Below, piece by piece: positions 58,294-64,000 of a stretch of 64,000 nucleotides of DNA. Position numbers and translations under genes: made by a program. The DNA comes from SXOA01 sp046153945. Lineage in GTDB: Bacteria > Planctomycetota > Planctomycetia > Pirellulales > Pirellulaceae. Position 1 is the first letter of the stretch. Each line of letters starts with the position of its first letter. The DNA is taken from assembly GCA_046153945.1 (NCBI GenBank), contig JBJXFF010000136.1, positions 29,957 through 93,956 on the forward strand, read 5' to 3'. The notes below the pieces were generated by a model. The model had not been told where the DNA came from. It saw only the letters and a list, made by a program, of their open reading frames with translations, and did not search any database.

Positions 58294-59958
58294 CTATTTC
58301 TTTCGGCCCAGTGTGGCGGCACTCGCGTCTTCCATTCCCCACCAGGCGCTCGCGTCGGCAAAGGAGTCGTCCACCGCAGCGTGGGCCAGCGCGGGTCGTG
58401 TACCGCTGCCAGGCGCTGCTTGATCAGCCTCCCCTTCTTCCCCGCCTGGCGGCGGATTATTGAGGTAGTTGATAACCTGCAAGGCATCCACCGCAGTGAC
58501 AAAATCATCGCCGTTGACATCGAAATAGAAGTAGTCGAAAACACCGGGCGAGGTCTGGACGACGGGGTTCTCGGCCCCCACGGTCGGATTGGGTAATCGC
58601 CGGCCCCCCGCTACACGGTTGATCTCATTGATGACTCGCAGGGCGTCCCGGGCCACAATCCCTTCACTGTTGGTGACGTCGCGAGGATTCCCCGTCGGCC
58701 GTTGCCAGGGATGCAACGTCGGGGTCCACTTGGCGATGAGCAAGTCGTAAAAGCCGGGGGTTTGTGTTTTTGAAGTGACCTCCACATAGTAAGTTCCGCC
58801 GGCACCATCCGGAACTCGGTAGTTCGCAATCAGCGAGTCCTGGTCGAGCACCGTCGTGCCACTGGTTTCCCCAAACTTGTTGATCCCGGTTTTAATGTCG
58901 TCCGCTGTCATTAGGACCGTCGTCCCGTCCGGCCTGAAGAGTCGCAATACGGTGTCGAAAGAAAATGGTTCGGAAGGGTCAAGTGTGTGTTCATAGACGT
59001 TCGTGGCCAGTACATTGACGGTCAGCAGTTCACCGGACTGAATGTCGAACTTGTAGAAGTCCTGTTCCGTGCTCGTGCTAGCTAGCTCCACATCCGCGAC
59101 TTGCGCGCCCGCACTCGCCAAAGGTGAAAATGTTAGCTGTTGGGCCGTTGCCGCTGTGGAATGGTCCGCTGAGGATTCCGGCGTCGTCGGGGAAGGGCTG
59201 GCGGACAGGCCAGTCGCAAAGCCGAGCTTTACCCGGGAGAGTGGCGAGAAAGCAAATCCCAAGAGGGAATCAAATTGTGCCGCGTTGAGTCCAAACTCGG
59301 GGATCGCCATGAAGTTGCGATTCTGCACGCCAAAGGTATTGGAATAAAAATCGGGGGTGATGCTCACATCGCCGAAGGCGTCCTGATTCTCGAGACCAAA
59401 GGCATGCCCCAGTTCGTGTACGCCCCAGAAGGCGAGGGCATTTCCCAGGCGCTTCAAATAGGCCGCCGGCGAAGGATTAGCCAGGTCGGCCTTGGTGAAC
59501 TCGGCGGGAAATACGTAAGCGGTTGCTTCTCCATCGTTGGTGGTCCCATTGATGTTGAGCCAGTCGAGTTCCGCCTGGCCAAATCGTTCCGGTGCGTCCA
59601 GCACAAAGGCCTTCGATCGGCCATAGCCGAGAGTTTCAAAATCTCCCGTGGGAAGGCTTTGGGAAAAGCTCACGTCGTAACCACTAAAGGCGGTTTGCAC
59701 AGCAGTGGAGATGCTGGTCTGGAGCTGGGAAATTTCCGAGGGAGTAAAAGGGAGCCGTCCGTCCGCGGTAGCCAGTTCCTGCAGCCTTGCCGCAAAGCTG
59801 TTGTCTCCACCCGCGCTGCCGAAATCGAGAAATACCGTCACCGCCATCATGTGCCGCGGCTCCAGCGGTTCTGCGCGCAGGAGACGGTGCAGCGCTTTCG
59901 GCCGAGCGGGACGGGAAGTGTCCGCAAACGATCTCTCCCACAGCAGGTTCAACCAGCC
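58294..59958 (-). CDS. LEPR-motif extracellular protein with zincin-like domain, PPC-type domain and dockerin repeats
   Basis: A 554-residue secreted protein. The N-terminus holds the planctomycete LEPRHMM motif (EPLEPRHMMAV). A metalloprotease-like region has HELGHAFGLEN at 182-192; the third zinc ligand position is Asn192 where His or Asp is expected. A pre-peptidase beta-domain follows (about 290-420), and then two dockerin calcium repeats, TNSEGIVARDALRVINEINR and DVNGDDFVTAVDALQVINYLN. Dockerin repeats attach to cohesins. The start at 59958 has GGAG 9 bases before it. Confidence 0.8.
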   Translation of the reverse strand, partial: GWLNLLWERSFADTSRPARPKALHRLLRAEPLEPRHMMAVTVFLDFGSAGGDNSFAARLQELATADGRLPFTPSEISQLQTSISTAVQTAFSGYDVSFSQSLPTGDFETLGYGRSKAFVLDAPERFGQAELDWLNINGTTNDGEATAYVFPAEFTKADLANPSPAAYLKRLGNALAFWGVHELGHAFGLENQDAFGDVSITPDFYSNTFGVQNRNFMAIPEFGLNAAQFDSLLGFAFSPLSRVKLGFATGLSASPSPTTPESSADHSTAATAQQLTFSPLASAGAQVADVELASTSTEQDFYKFDIQSGELLTVNVLATNVYEHTLDPSEPFSFDTVLRLFRPDGTTVLMTADDIKTGINKFGETSGTTVLDQDSLIANYRVPDGAGGTYYVEVTSKTQTPGFYDLLIAKWTPTLHPWQRPTGNPRDVTNSEGIVARDALRVINEINRVAGGRRLPNPTVGAENPVVQTSPGVFDYFYFDVNGDDFVTAVDALQVINYLNNPPPGGEEGEADQAAPGSGTRPALAHAAVDDSFADASAWWGMEDASAATLGRKK

Positions 59959-60274
59959 CATTTCGTCAAACTCCAGGTGCAACTCACGAGAGCAAATCCA
60001 GCCACTTTGAGTCTAGTCACCGGGAAAATTCTGAACAAACCTTTTGCGCCTGCTTCCCGGAGATACCACATTGCTTCGGAGATGTGTAAAGCAATCTGAA
60101 CACGCTGCGGCAACTAAGGAGTTGATAACGGTAACAAGCGTTAAAACCCGTAGAACGCCACAATTCAATTCCGTGGACTGCGTCCCGCTAGCATCAACTC
60201 AAAATTCGGCTCGACAGAATCCTCGCCCCACGGTATTAGTCCGCTTCCCCTTCGTCCCGTCCGAGAGATCGACC
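59959..60274. other. Intergenic stretch of about 316 bases
   Basis: It lies between the divergent LEPR-protein and lipoprotein genes. No gene, tRNA or hairpin is evident. It should hold both promoters. Confidence 0.5.
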
Positions 60275-60529
60275 GTGCGCCTTAATCACTTCTCCCCGCA
60301 CCACATCCAAAGTCTCGTGTTGCTCGTGGCTCTCTGCTGGTCATTCGCCGGCTGTACCTGGCTGAAGTCGCTCAATCCGACGCAAAGTGAAGGAGCATTT
60401 CCCGGCTGGAGCGAGAGCATGAGCAGCAGCGCGCGGGGCGCGGATGACAAGAAGGGGGCCAAGCCCAGCGGCCTCTTGTTCGACGAGCGGTCCAAACAGA
60501 TCGAGAAGAATCTGGGAGGCAACTTCTAA
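60275..60529 (+). CDS. Small predicted lipoprotein
   Basis: An 84-residue protein from a GTG at 60275. The signal peptide ends with WSFAGC, a lipobox. The mature part is polar and ends SKQIEKNLGGNF, with no known domain. An upstream frame from 60044 is longer but does not look coding. A CheY-like gene follows on the same strand. Confidence 0.55.
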   Translation: MRLNHFSPHHIQSLVLLVALCWSFAGCTWLKSLNPTQSEGAFPGWSESMSSSARGADDKKGAKPSGLLFDERSKQIEKNLGGNF

Positions 60530-60613
60530 GGAGTAATCGACTTTGACTCCGATTATCCACCCTGCTATTGTTCGCCTCCCGCCTGCCACTCCTACCTCCA
60601 AACCAAACATCCC

Positions 60614-60976
60614 ATGCCCTCCTCGGTCCTCGTTGTCGATCCCTCCGCGGAAAACCGCGAAGTCCTCCGCACCGTGCTCCATCAGCGGGGCCTGAAGATC
60701 TATGAAGCGGATGAAGCGAACGCCGGCCTCGCTCTTGCCGAAGAGCATCATCCCGACGTAATCGTTCTCGACCTCGATGCCGACGACGCCACCAGCGGCG
60801 CCGTTCAATCGCAGTTCCGCCGGGAACTCGACCGCGAAAGCTCTTCCCTCATCATTCTGGGCAAACTCCGGAAGGGCTCGCAGCTCCCCGCCAGCCACGT
60901 CCTCTCCAAGCCCTACCACTTCGCCCCCCTCGTTCATACAATCGAAGAGTTGGCGGCAGCGGCGAAGGCAGCGTAA
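60614..60976 (+). CDS. CheY-like response-regulator receiver domain
   Basis: A stand-alone receiver of 120 residues: SSVLVVDPSAENREVL (the acidic pair is DP, one acid short), phospho-acceptor region VIVLDLDADD, and the conserved lysine LSKPYHFAPL. It is followed by the FHA-GAF kinase gene, a likely partner. The weakened acidic pocket (VDP instead of VDD) may change phosphorylation. Confidence 0.75.
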   Translation: MPSSVLVVDPSAENREVLRTVLHQRGLKIYEADEANAGLALAEEHHPDVIVLDLDADDATSGAVQSQFRRELDRESSSLIILGKLRKGSQLPASHVLSKPYHFAPLVHTIEELAAAAKAA

Positions 60977-61032
60977 GAATGACGAAGCCCAAATGACCAT
61001 TGCCTAATGTCTCAAGTGTTTCCTAGACATTA

Positions 61033-61066
61033 GTCATTCGGATTTCGTCATTCGGATTTCGGATTT
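61033..61066. repeat. Degenerate 7-bp tandem repeat (TTCGGAT type)
   Basis: Four to five heptamers (TTCGGAT, TTCGTCA, TTCGGAT twice) just before the ATG of the FHA-GAF kinase gene. Confidence 0.7.
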
Positions 61067-61073
61067 TCAACCC

Positions 61074-62753
61074 ATGGCTTCCCTGTTCGTCATGCAAGGT
61101 CGAGACCGCGGCAAGCGGTTCGAATTGCCGGCGGAGCTCACGCTCGGCCGCGACGGCAGCAATCTCATTCAGCTCAACGACAGCGAAGTCTCCCGTCAGC
61201 ACGCCCGCGTCCGCAAGGAAGAGGCCGGCTTCACCCTCACCGACCTCGGCAGCTCCAACGGCTCTTTCGTCAACAACGAGCCGGTCAAGGAACGTCTGCT
61301 GAAGACTGGTGACCGCGTCATGCTCGGCCGCTCGCTGATGCTCTTCACCGAGACGCAGGATCACTCCTCCCAAAACCTCGCTCACGAAGTGGACATCGTC
61401 GGCGAGATGCAGGCCAGCGGCTCGCGCATCGTCAAGTCCGTGGGCCAGGAAGAAAGTCAAATCTTCCGCGCACCCGATTCGGCCGACAGCCCCTGGCTCG
61501 CCCGGGCCCGCAGCAACCTGCAGATCATGTACCGCACGGCTCTCGCGGTCAGTCACACGCTCGACATCGACCAGCTTCTGCACCGCATCATGGAGCTGAT
61601 CTTCGAGTGGGTCGAGGCGGACCGGGGCCTGATCATGCTCTCCAGCCCCGAGACCGGCGAACTCGAACCGGCCGTCAGCCGCAATCGCAAAGGGACAAAG
61701 ACTGACGAAAAACTCTCCGTCAGCCGCACGATCCTCGATTACGTCCTGCAACACAAAGAGGGTGTGCTGACCAGCGACGCCAAGGACGACGAGCGGTGGG
61801 ACCCCGCCAACAGCATCGTCAAGCTTGGCGTCCGCGAGGCAATTTGCGTCCCCATGCAAGGCCGCTACGGCATCGTCGGGGTCATCTACATCGACACTTA
61901 CACCCCGCCCGGCAAACTCCCCCTCCGGACTCCCAACAAATTCACCGAGGAACATCTCAAGTTGATGGTCGCCATCGGCCACCAGGCGGCTCTGGCGGTG
62001 GAGGACACCTCGTACTACTCCGCCATGGTCCATGCGGAGCGGCTGGCGGCGATGGGGCAGACCATCGCCACCCTGTCGCACCACATCAAGAACATCCTGC
62101 AAGGGATTCGGGGCGGCAGTTACCTCATCGAGGAAGGGCTGAAGGGGAGCGACCAGGACGTCATCCGCCGCGGCTGGCGGATCGTGGAGAAGAACCAGGA
62201 ACGAATCTCCAGCCTCGTCCTCGACATGCTCACCTTCAGCAAGGACCGCGAGCCGGAGCTGATTGCCTCCGACCTCAACGAAACCGTCACCGACGTCGTC
62301 GAGCTGATGCAAACCCGCGCCGCCGAAGCCGTCGTCCAGCTCGCCTGGCAGCCGCGGGCGGACCTGCCGAAATTTACCTTCGATCCCGAACTGCTGCACC
62401 GGGCGATTCTCAACGTGGTGACCAACGCCATCGATGCCTGCGAGAAGCAGGACGGAGCGAAAGTGGAACTGAGCATCAACTACGCCCCGGGGGACCGGAG
62501 CGTCCGAATCGTCGTCGCCGACAACGGCGAAGGAATCGCTCCCGAAGACATCAAAAAAATCTTCTCCGTCTTCGAGTCCCGCAAAGGCTCCCGCGGCACA
62601 GGCCTGGGGCTACCCGTCAGCCAGAAAATCCTCCGCGAGCACGGCGGCGACATCCAAGTCGAATCCACCCTCGGCATCGGCAGCAAGTTCATCCTCGAAC
62701 TCCCCGCCCTGGCCGCCGAGGACAGCGGCGTGGGAAAGACGATGGCGTCTTGA
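61074..62753 (+). CDS. FHA-GAF sensor histidine kinase
   Basis: A 559-residue soluble kinase. An FHA domain (about 5-95) has LTLGRDGSNLIQLND, SEVSRQHARVRKEE and LGSSNGSFVNN, the phosphothreonine-binding loop. A GAF domain (about 150-310) follows, then HisKA with the phospho-acceptor in ATLSHHIKNILQGIRGG, and HATPase_c with NVVTNAIDACE, DNGEGI and GTGLGLP. An FHA domain on a histidine kinase links Ser/Thr phosphorylation to two-component signalling. Its partner may be the receiver at 60614. Confidence 0.9.
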   Translation: MASLFVMQGRDRGKRFELPAELTLGRDGSNLIQLNDSEVSRQHARVRKEEAGFTLTDLGSSNGSFVNNEPVKERLLKTGDRVMLGRSLMLFTETQDHSSQNLAHEVDIVGEMQASGSRIVKSVGQEESQIFRAPDSADSPWLARARSNLQIMYRTALAVSHTLDIDQLLHRIMELIFEWVEADRGLIMLSSPETGELEPAVSRNRKGTKTDEKLSVSRTILDYVLQHKEGVLTSDAKDDERWDPANSIVKLGVREAICVPMQGRYGIVGVIYIDTYTPPGKLPLRTPNKFTEEHLKLMVAIGHQAALAVEDTSYYSAMVHAERLAAMGQTIATLSHHIKNILQGIRGGSYLIEEGLKGSDQDVIRRGWRIVEKNQERISSLVLDMLTFSKDREPELIASDLNETVTDVVELMQTRAAEAVVQLAWQPRADLPKFTFDPELLHRAILNVVTNAIDACEKQDGAKVELSINYAPGDRSVRIVVADNGEGIAPEDIKKIFSVFESRKGSRGTGLGLPVSQKILREHGGDIQVESTLGIGSKFILELPALAAEDSGVGKTMAS

Positions 62754-62760
62754 AGCAGCG

Positions 62761-62797
62761 GGACAGGAGTCAGGGGTCAGGGGACAGGGGACAGGGA
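62761..62797. repeat. Degenerate 7-bp tandem repeat (GGACAGG/GGTCAGG type)
   Basis: Five units, GGACAGG, AGTCAGG, GGTCAGG and GGACAGG twice, start 8 bases after the stop of the kinase gene. Confidence 0.75.
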
Positions 62798-63243
62798 ATG
62801 CAAAGCGTTCTTCTGCAAGGAGTTACCTGCGATTCATGATTCCGGAGAGAGGGTCTTGATTCTTGATTCGGAGGCACTTCGCGACGAAAAGTTGCGTCGA
62901 TTTCGATTGTCGCAAACACTGACAGGCAAATGGCTTATAGAAATAACGTTTGACGTAAGTCCTGAATCAAGCCCAGATTCAGCCCGTTCTTGATTCACAG
63001 CCGCGTCGCAAGTCCTTATCTGGCAAGGCTTTGACCCCCTGAATCCGACTAGCGGTTCCCTGAGAACACCCGATGAACGGCTGGCGTAAGCCGGCTGATT
63101 CATCGGAACGGCGGTTGTGGCGCTGTCTCCCGCCGCGGCTAACAAAAGATGTGTTGTCAAACTCCTCCCTCGTCATTCCCCAAATCCTTGGCGATCAGCG
63201 ACTTAGCGAAATCGACGCCCCCGAGTTTCGCAACACCCCCCCG

Positions 63244-63285
63244 GCTTCAAATCTGAAACTCTCAAATCTCAAATTTGAAATCTCC
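63244..63285. repeat. Degenerate 7-bp tandem repeat (TCTCAAA/TTTGAAA type)
   Basis: Units TCTGAAA, TCTCAAA twice and TTTGAAA, of the same family as 16001, 31649, 45844 and 54620. Confidence 0.65.
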
Positions 63286-63417
63286 AATCCTCTCCACCCG
63301 CGCGCACCTTCCCCGCAATTCCCCACATATTTCTCGTAAATTGTCAAAGAACATCGCCGGATTCCCGCCGGCACGGATTCGCAGCGATCCACAATCTGAG
63401 TCGTCGCTCTAATACGC

Positions 63418-63453
63418 AACAATTGTATACAATCGTTTGGCACTGACAAGCCC
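63418..63453. repeat. GTATAC/TTGGCACT block, copy 2
   Basis: AACAATTGTATAC, with the perfect palindrome TTGTATACAA, 6 bases, TTGGCACT, 2 bases, CAAGCCC. Compare 18939-18975. Confidence 0.5.
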
Positions 63454-63634
63454 TGTCGGCGCATTTTCTTGAAGATTTCTTGACGTCCGGCAGAAGGGGA
63501 GTTGCGGGAGCGGAAGGTGTGTCGCTTCCCGCAGATCGGCAAGGTAGGCAAACAGGCTCGTTGTCCCATGGGAGTGGCGCAGCTTTGCGGCGCAAATTCC
63601 GCACGCCTAGAGTCTCGGCAGCAACGCCTCGGCA

Positions 63635-63718
63635 GCCCCGGCAGGGGCGACCGGATTCCAGCCCACGGTGCCAGCCGTGGGTGACCAGTCAAAATCCGGT
63701 GAAAGCCCCGGCAGGGGC
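63635..63718. repeat. Symmetrical composite of hairpins
   Basis: GCCCCGGCAGGGGC occurs at 63635-63648 and 63705-63718. Between them CCGGATT (63651-63657) pairs with AATCCGG (63693-63699), enclosing CCCACGG/CCGTGGG (63662-63681). It reads as a nested palindromic unit. Confidence 0.6.
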
Positions 63719-64000
63719 GGCAGAACCGTGGCGCTGGTGAATTTTGCCTATCCGCGATTATTCCGCGCCGATGATGAGGCGCGCGTTGGCATTACCGCCG
63801 CACGCCAGTCCCACCCTTCTTTCGCTCCTGCCGGAGCTTTTGTGGTTGCTTTGCCGGTCTACCCACGGCTTGCGCCATTAGTATCTACACTTTACGGCTA
63901 GCACCGCAATAATTGCTTGTATGTAACCATTCCCCGGGCGTTCAAGCGCCGTTGGCAGCGTCGGTACGAGCAATTGGTAGTCGAGCATTTATCGCCCGCT

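Larger units (their letters stand above)
62754..64000. other. Non-coding interval at the right end, with repeats
   Basis: No convincing gene to the window edge. It has a 7-bp tandem repeat (62761-62797), TTGATTC/TGATTCATG words (62825-63000), ACGTAAGT at 62953-62960 with following CCTGAATCA, an AAATCTC repeat (63244-63285), AAATTGTCAAAGAAC (63338-63352), a GTATAC/TTGGCACT block (63418-63453) and a symmetrical hairpin composite (63635-63718). Confidence 0.55.

Noticed and set aside
61023..62399. 458-residue frame antisense to the FHA-GAF kinase
   Set aside because: The sense strand encodes all kinase motifs; the antisense product is repetitive in Asp, Val and Gly with no domain.
63073..63339. 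Open frame of 88 residues on the plus strand
   Set aside because: Its C-terminal half is encoded by a heptamer repeat, there is no start signal, and it has no recognisable pattern.

Overview
The window looks like a chromosomal segment of a planctomycete, most likely of the Pirellulales type. Four DUF1501 (sulfatase-like, Tat-exported) proteins, one PSCyt1-PSCyt2-PSD1 (DUF1549/DUF1553) cytochrome protein, a LEPR-motif protein with dockerin repeats, three alpha/alpha-toroid (prenyltransferase/squalene-cyclase-like) proteins and several ExbB/ExbD sets are the usual marks of that phylum. The DNA is moderately GC-rich and gene-dense. No rRNA, tRNA or CRISPR array was seen.

Layout. 1-8 kb: a TPR protein cut by the left edge, a ThiS/MoaD-like carrier, ClpB, a secreted alpha/beta hydrolase, a WD40 protein and an ABC ATPase. 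8-13.2 kb: a divergent redox-sensing block. On the minus strand lie a CxxCH (cytochrome c'-like) protein, a FixL-like haem-PAS histidine kinase and an NtrC-type sigma-54 activator. On the plus strand lie a universal stress protein, a hemerythrin-like protein and a second CxxCH protein, behind a good -24/-12 promoter. 13-18 kb: HlyD-type adaptor, thioesterase, toroid protein, LolD-like ATPase and DUF1501. 19-24.7 kb: ankyrin lipoprotein, a small gene overlapping an HNH nuclease gene, a secreted protein and an SGNH hydrolase. 24.8-28.6 kb: DUF1501, then a RAYT transposase flanked by REPINs whose hairpins covary, then a large conserved protein of unknown role. 29-34.6 kb: amidohydrolase, UxaB-like reductase, and a TrmB/toroid/DUF362 run. 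34.6-43.9 kb: membrane protein, vWA protein, TPR-like protein, ExbB, two ExbD, PSCyt/PSD1, DUF5076 and DUF1501, all on the plus strand. 45-48.3 kb: a second ExbB-ExbD pair followed by a membrane-anchored proline-rich protein ending in an alpha/alpha toroid, in the place a TonB would take. 48.2-51.5 kb: a SCO1-CRTAC1 fusion lipoprotein and a COX2-like protein that has lost its CuA ligands. 51.5-62.8 kb: zinc-ribbon membrane protein, OleA-like thiolase, a toxin-antitoxin pair, ApbE, DUF1501, an outer-membrane-like protein, a Fur-family regulator, the LEPR/dockerin protein, a small lipoprotein, a CheY-like protein and an FHA-GAF histidine kinase.

Three intervals of about 1 kb (18170-19146, 43925-45041, 62754-64000) hold no convincing gene but share sequence modules. 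These are TTGATACAC and TGATTCA motifs, ACGTAAGT boxes, a GTATAC/TTGGCACT block and nested dyads. Two copies of a dyad element at 43969-44038 and 44305-44375 keep identical internal spacing although most of the bases between the arms differ. This is the best candidate here for an undescribed element.

The window is also full of small repeats. They include degenerate 7-bp tandem repeats at gene junctions and inside at least two reading frames, a REPIN-like inverted repeat inside the PSD1 gene, and several perfect hairpins with three-base loops. All product calls come from reading motifs; no database search was run.
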